A stretch of DNA of 53,158 nucleotides, taken from positions 1 to 53,158 of the forward strand of contig NZ_JACSWC010000252.1 in assembly GCF_016888165.1 (NCBI RefSeq), written 5' to 3'. The position numbers and the translations under genes were made by a program. The DNA is from Halomicronema sp. CCY15110. GTDB lineage: Bacteria; Cyanobacteriota; Cyanobacteriia; Phormidesmidales; Phormidesmidaceae. How positions within the stretch are numbered: the stretch's first letter is position 1; each line of letters starts with the position of its first letter. The notes below the pieces were generated by a model. It saw nothing but the letters and a program-made list of their open reading frames with translations. It was not told the DNA's origin and did no database searches. Positions 47,296-53,158 of the stretch are shown here, piece by piece.

Positions 47296-47610
47296 GTGGG
47301 GGAGATTGTGGGAAAGCCAACGCCGGGACGACTTGTCTGGAACCACTCAACCCATTTGCCTGGCTTGATTCCGGTGTTAGAAAAGCTCTTGGAGCTGGCC
47401 GATGAAATTCAGACTATTACCCCTGCCCGATTATCGACGGCACGGAGTAATGCGCCCAAGCTCCGACTTAAAATTTCGGTCCCCATTCGTGGTGGTTATA
47501 AGCTGATTGCACGTAAGGGCCGATCGGCGCAAGAGGTTTTTGTCATTACTGAACTAGCGCCACAGTCTCTGAATGAGGCGATCGCTCAGGCCATTGCCGC
47601 CCGCTCATGA
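47296..47610 (+). CDS. DUF2103-like small protein
   Basis: A protein of about 104 residues resembling the DUF2103 family of small cyanobacterial and archaeal proteins, sometimes called predicted metal-binding. Characteristic stretches are GRLVWNHSTHLPGLIPVLEK and RGGYKLIARKGRSAQEVFVI. The start is a GTG (47,296 or 47,308) without a well-spaced ribosome-binding site. Its stop overlaps the trm1 start by 4 nt (ATGA), so the two are translationally coupled. Function is unknown; coupling to trm1 hints at RNA metabolism. Confidence 0.75.
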   Translation: MGEIVGKPTPGRLVWNHSTHLPGLIPVLEKLLELADEIQTITPARLSTARSNAPKLRLKISVPIRGGYKLIARKGRSAQEVFVITELAPQSLNEAIAQAIAARS

Positions 47611-48764
47611 CGCCGCCGCAGTCGCCCTCGCTCATCACCGAAGGTCAGGCTCGATTTCACGTTGGCTCAGCCTTTTACCGGGAGCAAAGCCGACTTGGTC
47701 GCGATTTAGCGATTTTGGCCGCTGCGGTGGATCAGCAAACACGGGGAACACTGCGAGTACTGGATGCCATGTCGGGCTGTGGCGTGCGATCGCTACGTTA
47801 TGCCCTCGAAGCGGCGGCGGACTTGGTCTGGGCGAATGAAGGGAATCCCGAGTTAGGGGATCTGCTGCATCACAACCTGGCACAAAGTCTGACAAACGAG
47901 AGCTTTCGTGTCACCCACCGTGATGCCAACGAAGTTTTTTTCGAGTGCTACCAGCGACGTGACTTTTATGACCTGGTGGATATTGATAGCTTTGGGGGCG
48001 GTGCGCCGTATCTTTCCACTGGGCTCTGGGCGACCAAACTCGGCGGCCTGCTGTATCTCACCAGCACGGATACCCGCACGACTGGGGGGCACAATCCTGA
48101 GCACAGCGTACAGCTTTACGGAGCCTACGCCCGTCCGCATCCGGCTAGTCATGAGCAAGGGGCCAGACTACTCATTGGCAGTGCCATGCAACAAGCCGCA
48201 GCAAGGGGTTTAGCCGTTCAGCCGGTATTCGCTTATTACAATGGCCACGTACATCGGGTGATGCTGCGCTTGACAGCAGCCCAGTCTTGGCCAGCCAAAC
48301 AGTATGGGTTTTTGGGCTATTGCCATCATTGTGGGCACTACCAAACTTTATCTTGGCGGCAGTTGGGACGGGCCATTTGTGACCATGGCGCGATCTCAAG
48401 GGCGATCGCGCCTCAGCCCCTCACGATCAGCGGGCCAATGTGGTTAGGCCCGTTGCATGACGAGGCGTTTTTAGCCCAGATGCAGGGATTGGCACTGCAA
48501 CGGGACTGGCGAGAAGCGACCGATCTGCTCGGGATGATGATAAATGAGTCAGCCTTGCCGCCATACTATTTCACCCTGCCAGAAATTGGCCGTCGAGGGC
48601 GGATGGATATTCCCAAGCGGGACAAGCTGATGACGGAGTTACGCGATCGCGGTTTCCACGTCAGTCAGACTCACTTCGAAGCCCAAGCCATTAAAACGGA
48701 TGCCGCGATCGCGGACTGTATTAATGCCGCGCGGACTTGTCAGGCTGTCCCTCACCCGCTGTAG
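47607..48764 (+). CDS. trm1: tRNA (guanine26-N2)-dimethyltransferase Trm1
   Basis: A 385-residue SAM-dependent enzyme that makes N2,N2-dimethylguanosine at position 26 (and in Aquifex also 27) of tRNA. It shows the Trm1 start EGQARFHVGSAFYREQSRLG, SAM motif I in LDAMSGCGVRSLRYALEA, the catalytic-site region YDLVDIDSFGGGAPYL, and LYLTSTDTRTTGG. A C-x2-C...C pattern (YCHHCGHYQ and CDHG) suggests a degenerate zinc site. Trm1 is typical of eukaryotes and archaea; among bacteria it is known from Aquifex and cyanobacteria. It is the last native gene before the foreign region. Confidence 0.94.
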   Translation: MTPPQSPSLITEGQARFHVGSAFYREQSRLGRDLAILAAAVDQQTRGTLRVLDAMSGCGVRSLRYALEAAADLVWANEGNPELGDLLHHNLAQSLTNESFRVTHRDANEVFFECYQRRDFYDLVDIDSFGGGAPYLSTGLWATKLGGLLYLTSTDTRTTGGHNPEHSVQLYGAYARPHPASHEQGARLLIGSAMQQAAARGLAVQPVFAYYNGHVHRVMLRLTAAQSWPAKQYGFLGYCHHCGHYQTLSWRQLGRAICDHGAISRAIAPQPLTISGPMWLGPLHDEAFLAQMQGLALQRDWREATDLLGMMINESALPPYYFTLPEIGRRGRMDIPKRDKLMTELRDRGFHVSQTHFEAQAIKTDAAIADCINAARTCQAVPHPL

Positions 48765-48878
48765 TCAGCACCATGCAAGAAAGAGCGTGAATTTTGCGAG
48801 CCTCAGTCTTGGCATAGAGTATTATTCGCAAGAACTGCTGATGCAGTTTCAGTCACGCAGTGGCTCCCTCTAGGAGCA

Positions 48879-48910
48879 AGCCCTAAATCTTAGTCTTGAC
48901 GCTGCACTAG
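48879..48910. repeat. 32-nt dispersed repeat, copy 2
   Basis: Matches 15,799-15,830 at 28 of 32 positions in the same orientation. Just upstream, GCTCC and GGAGC (48,863-48,877) form a short hairpin not present at the first copy. Origin unknown. Confidence 0.6.
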
Positions 48911-49027
48911 GAGCATAGGCAAAACTTCGGTAGTCCTTAAGAGATTAAGGATATCCAGCAACTAGGAAAAGTGATTGCCATCTTCAAACTGGTAATCATA
49001 GAGCAGTGATGATTCCCCCACATCTAA

Positions 49028-49264
49028 GTGTCTGCTTCCTCACCCACCTGTCCAGCTTGGAACTCTCAAGATGTGGTCAAAAACGGCAAAATCCATAACG
49101 ACAAGCAGAATCACAAGTGCGGAGTCTGGGGTCGCCAGTTTGTTCAAGATCCGTCAAACCAAGTGATCAGCGATGAGACCAAACGCTGGATTGATAAAGG
49201 GAACAGCAGTCATCGCCTCTGCGTTGACCGTTGCCCCCCGGCGATCGCCCTTGGCCCAACATAA
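49028..49264 (+). pseudogene. relic of an IS1-family transposase (N-terminal zinc-ribbon part)
   Basis: The frame VVKNGKIHNDKQNHKC followed by GRQFVQDPSNQVISDETK is the unmistakable N-terminal zinc-ribbon region of cyanobacterial IS1-family transposases. It is decayed: both cysteine pairs have lost the second Cys to Trp (CPAW, CGVW), and similarity stops at about 49,205 where the frame runs into unrelated sequence. There is no downstream catalytic domain. It marks past transposition 230 bp from the first attC-like site. Confidence 0.75.
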
Positions 49265-49436
49265 CTCGACCCATCCAAAACGCTCCCCGCATTGCAGCGA
49301 AGCGATCGCCCAATGTTTGGCCTGGTTGTTAACTGGTGATTAGTGAAGCTGGGGACATGAACGGTAAGCGAGAATGCGATCGCATTTAACACCAGAAGAA
49401 TTATTGAAGTTCCGCCTTACAAATTTGAGTCAAACT

Positions 49437-49546
49437 GCCTAACGTTTCCAATCACCCGCCGCAGAAGCTTTTGAATGCAAGCGAAGCAATGTTTGAATGC
49501 AAGCGAAGCAATGTTCTGACGGTCGGGTACATTGGGGTTGTTAGGT
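49437..49546 (+). other. attC-like recombination site 1
   Basis: A 110-bp imperfect palindrome with integron attC architecture. R'' is GCCTAAC (49,437-49,443, fits RYYYAAC) and R' is GTTAGGT (49,540-49,546, fits GTTRRRY). L'' (49,454-49,466, ACCCG-CCG-CAGAA) pairs completely with L' (49,514-49,528, TTCTG-a-CGG-t-CGGGT), leaving two unpaired bases on one arm as in true attC sites. CCAAT (49,448-49,452) also pairs with ATTGG (49,531-49,535). The variable terminal part contains a tandem 22-bp repeat. Confidence 0.75.
49470..49513. repeat. tandem 22-bp duplication inside attC site 1
   Basis: Two identical adjacent 22-bp units (49,470-49,491 and 49,492-49,513, beginning TTTGAATGCAAGCG) fill the terminal loop region of the attC-like hairpin. 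Variation in this segment is expected of attC sites; an exact duplication looks recent. Confidence 0.9.
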
Positions 49547-49635
49547 GCTGAATGAATAAGCTCTTAAGGTTGACAACAGGAGTCGCTTTGGTTGACAATT
49601 GAAAGGGACAAGCTTGGCAAAAGGGAGAGATGTGA

Positions 49636-50673
49636 GTGTCAAAAGTGCGAAAGCGTGGTGAACAAATCCGCCAATTTATCCTGACAAATGTTGAGAAGCA
49701 TCCAAGGGATATAGCTGCTCTGGCAGCACAAGAGTTTGATATTACTAGACAAGCTGTCAACAAACATATCAAGCGCTTAGTGGAGCAAAAGGCTCTTTCG
49801 TTTAAAGGCTCAACCAATAGCAGAAGTTACTACCTTCATCCCCTGATTGAGTGGAGAAAAAGATACTCTTTGGATGCTTCTCTTGAGGAAGATATTGTAT
49901 GGGATTCTGATATAAAGCCTTTGTTGTCTGATTTGCCGGATAACGTTAAAGATATTTGGATTTATGGCTTTACTGAAATGTTAAACAATGCCATAGATCA
50001 CTCATCTGGAACAGAAGTTTTTCTTCAAGTCAAAAGAACTTCTTTATTCACTGAGATCATGATTGATGACGACGGCGAAGGAATCTTCAGAAAGATTCAG
50101 CGATCATTGGAACTACATGACGAACGCCACGCAGTTCTTGAGCTAGCTAAAGGCAAGCTCACAACTGATCCAGATCGTCATAGCGGCGAAGGTATTTTCT
50201 TTACATCCCGAATGTTTGATCGATTTGCAATAACTTCTGGAAATGTATACTTTTCCCACCAATTCAACAAGCCCGAAGATTGGATTTTCGAGAATGATAG
50301 TTCTCAAGATGGTACAACCGTTTTCATGGAGCTTGACAATAATACTTCTAGAACCTCTAAGCAAGTATTTGACAGTTTCTCATCTGGAGATGATTATGCC
50401 TTCAATAAAACAGTCGTCCCTGTTCGTTTGGCACAGTATGGAGATAAAAGGCTAGTATCGCGTTCTCAAGCTAAAAGGCTATTAGCTAATGTCGACAAGT
50501 TCAAGATAGTAATCTTTGATTTTTCTGAAGTGGAGGCGATAGGTCAAGCTTTCGCGGATGAAGTATTTCGGGTTTTCAAGAAGCAACACCCGGAAATCAA
50601 AATTATTGACTTGAATGCAAACGAAGAAGTTAAGAAGATGCTTAACCGTGCTGCGAGCGCTCTTGGTACCTAA
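49636..50673 (+). CDS. winged-helix / GHKL-ATPase / STAS-like (DUF4325) fusion protein
   Basis: A 345-residue three-part protein. Residues about 6-68 form a winged helix-turn-helix (FDITRQAVNKHIKRLVEQ). Residues about 95-235 are a GHKL ATPase: N-box FTEMLNNAIDHSSG, G1 box DDDGEGI, G2 box RHSGEGIFF and DGTTVFMEL. Residues about 265-340 are a STAS-like DUF4325 domain (LVSRSQAKRLLANVDKF, then DFSEVEAIGQAFADEVF). It combines, in one chain, a DNA-binding module with parts resembling an anti-sigma kinase and its antagonist. GTG start with GGGAGAG upstream. Its stop TAA lies inside the R'' box of the next attC site, as in compact integron cassettes. AT-rich, no HIP1. Regulation or defence is plausible, unproven. 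Confidence 0.85.
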   Translation: MSKVRKRGEQIRQFILTNVEKHPRDIAALAAQEFDITRQAVNKHIKRLVEQKALSFKGSTNSRSYYLHPLIEWRKRYSLDASLEEDIVWDSDIKPLLSDLPDNVKDIWIYGFTEMLNNAIDHSSGTEVFLQVKRTSLFTEIMIDDDGEGIFRKIQRSLELHDERHAVLELAKGKLTTDPDRHSGEGIFFTSRMFDRFAITSGNVYFSHQFNKPEDWIFENDSSQDGTTVFMELDNNTSRTSKQVFDSFSSGDDYAFNKTVVPVRLAQYGDKRLVSRSQAKRLLANVDKFKIVIFDFSEVEAIGQAFADEVFRVFKKQHPEIKIIDLNANEEVKKMLNRAASALGT

Positions 50674-50753
50674 CGGCAAAACGCAGCGGCGGCAGATAAC
50701 CTTGAACTAAGCATCAGTGGCTTCCGTCCGTCCGCTGCCGTGACGTGTTAGCC
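50668..50753 (+). other. attC-like recombination site 2
   Basis: An 86-bp site. R'' is ACCTAAC (50,668-50,674, overlapping the preceding stop codon) and R' is GTTAGCC (50,747-50,753). L'' GCAGCGG-CGG (50,683-50,692) pairs with L' CCG-t-CCGCTGC (50,728-50,738): ten pairs with one extrahelical T, as in site 1. The R' box has C at its sixth position, which departs from the strict GTTRRRY consensus. It is homologous to site 3 along most of its length. Confidence 0.7.
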
Positions 50754-50806
50754 TGCGGCAATGAGTAGAGGGAACAATTGGTCAGGTGAAAAAGTACAAC
50801 AGTTCC

Positions 50807-50836
50807 TTGAATAGGAGATTCTAATACCCATAAAAT
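50807..50836 (+). promoter_or_regulatory. candidate cassette-borne promoter
   Basis: TTGAAT (50,807-50,812) and TAAAAT (50,831-50,836) are 18 bp apart, just before the second cassette gene. Promoters inside cassettes are less common but known. The surrounding AT-richness makes chance matches likely. Confidence 0.4.
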
Positions 50837-50864
50837 TTAATCGATAGATTAGCACAAAACTAAG

Positions 50865-51356
50865 ATGGATCAAGTTGTTATTGCCTTTTTGGGTGCTCTT
50901 TTTGGTTTTGCTCTGCCTTTTGGGGCTAACGTCTGGGATAAATTGACTAGACAACGTAGATACAAAGCAGCAATTAAAAAGGAAATTGAAAGAGCAAAAC
51001 AACATACTGAATCTAAACTTAATTGGCTGAATAGAGATGTATCGCCTCATGTCTTAAACATAGAGCAAGATAGAGTCATTGAAACAAATGGAAAGAAACT
51101 ATATCTCGGAGAAAAAGAGGATTTTGAATTGAATTTCAGATTTTGGAATGAGAAATATACAGATATTATCTTAGTCCTATCTGTCAAAGAATTTTCTTTG
51201 TTTGCTACTGTTTATCAGCTTTTTGAAGATTTCACTTTAAAGTTCAAGCAGATGAAACAGGCTTTTGAGGATGATACAGGTGACAAAAAATCGATGGCTT
51301 TGATTTGCTATCAGGATCTACTTCTTCTGTTTGAAAAAATCGAGAGACTGGTGTAA
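50865..51356 (+). CDS. single-span membrane protein, cassette cargo
   Basis: A 163-residue protein I do not recognise. One N-terminal transmembrane helix (about residues 5-22, IAFLGALFGFALPFGANVW) is followed by a charged helical cytoplasmic part, beginning KLTRQRRYKAAIKKEIERAK and with a predicted coiled stretch to the end. It is AT-rich and fills the second cassette, between attC-like sites 2 and 3. The ATG at 50,865 has no strong ribosome-binding site. The layout (anchor plus helical domain) is frequent in small defence and stress proteins, but no family can be named. Confidence 0.7.
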   Translation: MDQVVIAFLGALFGFALPFGANVWDKLTRQRRYKAAIKKEIERAKQHTESKLNWLNRDVSPHVLNIEQDRVIETNGKKLYLGEKEDFELNFRFWNEKYTDIILVLSVKEFSLFATVYQLFEDFTLKFKQMKQAFEDDTGDKKSMALICYQDLLLLFEKIERLV

Positions 51357-51492
51357 TTTTTTTGAGCTTATTAAAGCTTTTAGCAAGCTGCTGCGTTGAA
51401 TGAAATTCATTTATTAGTCACATCAAAAAACCATAGGAAATTGAAAGCCAACAGATCACCTGGCTGTACTGCCCTAGCCAAGAGGCAAAGCA

Positions 51493-51577
51493 GGCTAACG
51501 TTGCCGGTTAGCGGTGGCAAGTAGCCTCGAAATAGAACCAAAAGCTTTCGACCGTCTGCTGCCAAGCAGTGTTAGCC
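51493..51577 (+). other. attC-like recombination site 3
   Basis: An 85-bp site homologous to site 2. R'' GGCTAAC (51,493-51,499) and R' GTTAGCC (51,571-51,577) are perfect complements, and the pairing extends to 9 bp (CAGGCTAAC/GTTAGCCTG). The inner boxes AGCGG-TGG (51,510-51,517) and CCG-t-CTGCT (51,552-51,560) pair with the same unpaired T, though two pairs are G-T wobbles. Both sites 2 and 3 continue past R' with TGCGG. Confidence 0.65.
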
Positions 51578-51622
51578 TGCGGTAGCCACAACCACTCTGT
51601 TCAATCAACTCAAATGTTTTAC

Positions 51623-52291
51623 CTAATACTCGCTTTCAGCTTCAAACCCTCCGTCTCTTAGGATTTTTTCAGGTAAAGCAACAGGAACAACTTTCTCAAG
51701 GTAATAAAGATAAGCTCGCCACTGTATAAAGATAACAGCGCACAAAAAGATAATAGCTATCATGAAGTCAATGGCATTAATCCTTTGAGCTAAGCCTATG
51801 ACTGATATCACTATACAAGCTATACAAATCTCTCCCCAAACATGGAATCTTATCAATTTCTTCTTTCTCGTATTCAGATCCCTAGATAGATCCTTAACTA
51901 AAATAAGGTCAAGTGCCTTATTGCCTGTCAAGCTACCATGAATTCTTCTAACAAGCCTATCTAAATATACATCTATATTCTGAATCTTTGAAAACGCCTG
52001 AAAGAAGTCACTTTTAAATCTCAAATATATAGGAGATATGAAAAGTGTCAAGAGTATAGACAACAGTATTTGAAAAACTGTTATTTCACTCCAGATATTG
52101 CTGTCAGGATCAAAGACAGTTTTTATGTTAATAGAGCCTATGTTTAGCCAAATACTTCCCAAATAACCATCTTTTGAAGGCAAGCTTAAAGTTCCAATAA
52201 AAACACAAAAAATAATAAGCTTGTGTAGATCCAGCGGAGCTACTATATCTTCAATGTATTTATCTTTCAGGAACTTAATTAATTCATCCAT
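51623..52291 (-). CDS. four-span membrane protein, cassette cargo
   Basis: A 222-residue protein with about four transmembrane segments: two in the first half (about 25-42 and 70-90) and two close together in the second (about 150-172 and 178-200). No enzymatic motif is visible and I do not recognise the family. It overlaps the end of the upstream gene by 8 nt on the minus strand, so the two form a translationally coupled pair. It is transcribed against the direction of the other cassettes, and AT-rich. A soluble-effector or sensor paired with a membrane protein is a common defence layout; here this is inference. Confidence 0.7.
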   Translation of the reverse strand: MDELIKFLKDKYIEDIVAPLDLHKLIIFCVFIGTLSLPSKDGYLGSIWLNIGSINIKTVFDPDSNIWSEITVFQILLSILLTLFISPIYLRFKSDFFQAFSKIQNIDVYLDRLVRRIHGSLTGNKALDLILVKDLSRDLNTRKKKLIRFHVWGEICIACIVISVIGLAQRINAIDFMIAIIFLCAVIFIQWRAYLYYLEKVVPVALPEKILRDGGFEAESEY

Positions 52292-53158
52292 CTTCCTGAA
52301 TTAAGTCTACAAAGTATATATCGCCCGCCCTCGGATCAAATGCCCCATATTCGATTAATGGACAGGCAATAATTTTAGCAGGATTCTCATCTCCCAGATG
52401 AGGCTTCACCTTAAAAAAATCCTCAGTTTTGACGAAATGTATATTGGCTTCTTTTTTGGAGAAAACATTATATACCTTGCCTTTCATATTTTTGTGATCG
52501 AGTGATGTGATCTTTGCTAAATAGATTACAGGTTCACCAATTAATTTTTCTGCTACAACTGCATGAAAGTTTTCACTAATAGGTTTGTTAAATATAAAAT
52601 TATTCGTGTTATCACCAGTCATTTGAAGTTCGATTGCACTGTCATCACTGGTGTTTGATGACCTAATAATTGAAGCAATTTGGTCAAACTCTTTAACTAT
52701 TGATCTATCTCCATACCTTCGACTAATTTGCTCTGGCGGATTATCAATAATTTCTTGGCAAGTTGGAAGATTAAAGACGGAAGAAGCAAGCTGTCTTTTT
52801 CTTGTTTCAATTTGATCGGGAAAGTTTTCAATGTGCCTTTCGCCCCCTTGCATGGCCTTTTCAATAGCGGGTCTTAAAGCTGCTGAGATGCGGTTGACAA
52901 TGAATTTACCTGCCGGGGTTTCACCCAGAAAATCTAGGATATATCCACCCTCTTCGGGAACCCTTGTTACAAAAAGAGCTTCTTCTCGATCAAATGCACT
53001 TGTTTTTGCATATTTCCAAATATTGCCATATTTAACATCGAGATGTGCTCTATCTATCGCTGATTGCAGATGAAACAAACTTTGTAATTGCTCAACCCAG
53101 TAGCCAATCAGCTTGTTGTGAGGTAAGGACGCGGGAAATCGCCTCAAAGGCAGACAAC
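52284..53158 (-). CDS. hypothetical protein, 5' end beyond window
   Basis: At least 287 residues on the minus strand; the reading frame stays open to the window edge (the first in-frame start codon seen is a TTG at 53,147), so the true start is probably outside. The sequence is soluble, mixed alpha/beta: helices around NKLIGYWVEQLQSLFHLQSA, a beta-rich C-terminal part with VIYLAKITSLDHKNMKGKVY and FDPRAGDIYFVDLIQ. I cannot name a family. It is AT-rich and coupled to the downstream membrane-protein gene. It belongs to the third, incomplete cassette. Confidence 0.65.
   Translation of the reverse strand, partial: CLPLRRFPASLPHNKLIGYWVEQLQSLFHLQSAIDRAHLDVKYGNIWKYAKTSAFDREEALFVTRVPEEGGYILDFLGETPAGKFIVNRISAALRPAIEKAMQGGERHIENFPDQIETRKRQLASSVFNLPTCQEIIDNPPEQISRRYGDRSIVKEFDQIASIIRSSNTSDDSAIELQMTGDNTNNFIFNKPISENFHAVVAEKLIGEPVIYLAKITSLDHKNMKGKVYNVFSKKEANIHFVKTEDFFKVKPHLGDENPAKIIACPLIEYGAFDPRAGDIYFVDLIQEDG

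Larger units (their letters stand above)
48765..49436. other. gene-free junction between trm1 and the cassette array
   Basis: About 670 bp without an intact gene. It holds the second copy of the 32-nt repeat and the IS1-family relic. HIP1 octamers still occur (for instance 49,250 and 49,376), so this part belongs to the host chromosome. No integron integrase or attI was recognised. Confidence 0.55.

Noticed and set aside
49254-49345. Possible additional attC between GCCCAAC and a GTT motif upstream of site 1
   Set aside because: No pairing inner boxes could be found and the right-hand box does not fit GTTRRRY.
48765-49635. Looked for an integron integrase, tRNA gene or attI
   Set aside because: No tyrosine-recombinase motif, cloverleaf or attI-like site could be recognised in either strand.
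1-53158. CRISPR arrays, rRNA genes and tRNA genes
   Set aside because: No regularly spaced direct repeats and no rRNA or tRNA sequence were recognised by reading; small RNAs could be missed without a covariance search.

Overview
The window looks like chromosomal DNA of a cyanobacterium, probably a filamentous or Leptolyngbya/Nodosilinea-like lineage; I cannot place the genus from sequence alone. The signs are the octamer GCGATCGC (HIP1) throughout positions 1-49,383, a ribosomal cluster with the cyanobacterial/plastid gene set (no rpsJ, rpsN or rpmD inside it), a clpR/clpP operon, a pheophorbide-a-oxygenase-like Rieske protein, a ComFB protein and a bacterial Trm1. All coordinates are within the window.

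Layout. 1-9.3 kb: a LysR regulator divergent from a pirin gene with a good LysR box and promoter between them, a CDGSH iron-sulphur protein, a large membrane protein, a DUF318-type permease with a hexahistidine loop, a Rieske oxygenase, a membrane-anchored pentapeptide-repeat protein and a small membrane protein. 9.3-15.6 kb: a family 9 glycosyltransferase, ispD, an adenosine-specific-kinase family protein, a LysM/M23 protein whose zinc ligands are all lost, an HtrA protease, a GNAT acetyltransferase and a ComFB protein. 15.6-16.5 kb is non-coding and rich in repeats. 16.5-21.2 kb: a complete polyamine-type ABC importer (ATPase, binding protein, two permeases). 21.6-29.2 kb: a hypothetical protein, a TPR protein, a MacB-type ATPase without a permease, type II NADH dehydrogenase, pyruvate kinase and a histidine kinase.

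29.5-41.1 kb: the S10/spc ribosomal operon from rplC to infA, with a promoter and a leader of about 320 nt containing a terminator-like hairpin. The cluster stops at infA: rpmJ-rpsM-rpsK-rpoA-rplQ, which usually follow, are absent here. 41.1-44.5 kb: an operon on the other strand for a VWA protein, an enolase-superfamily epimerase and a DUF1611 protein, a pair resembling DgcA/DgcN (D-glutamate metabolism). 44.6-48.8 kb: clpR, a second ClpP paralogue that has also lost the whole catalytic triad, an intact clpP, clpS, a DUF2103 protein and trm1.

48.8-53.2 kb is different. It is AT-rich, has no HIP1 octamer after 49,383, and starts beside a decayed IS1-family transposase. It contains three sites (49,437-49,546; 50,668-50,753; 51,493-51,577) with the architecture of integron attC recombination sites: terminal R boxes, inner L boxes, and an unpaired T in the L' arm. 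They delimit two complete gene cassettes and a third open at the window edge. Cargo: a winged-helix/GHKL-ATPase/STAS-like (DUF4325) fusion protein; a single-span membrane protein; and a two-gene unit on the opposite strand encoding a soluble protein and a four-span membrane protein. No integron integrase is visible, so within this window it is an attC cluster lacking intI (CALIN-like). This is the strongest candidate for an undescribed system here. The cargo architecture suggests, without proving, signalling or phage-defence roles.
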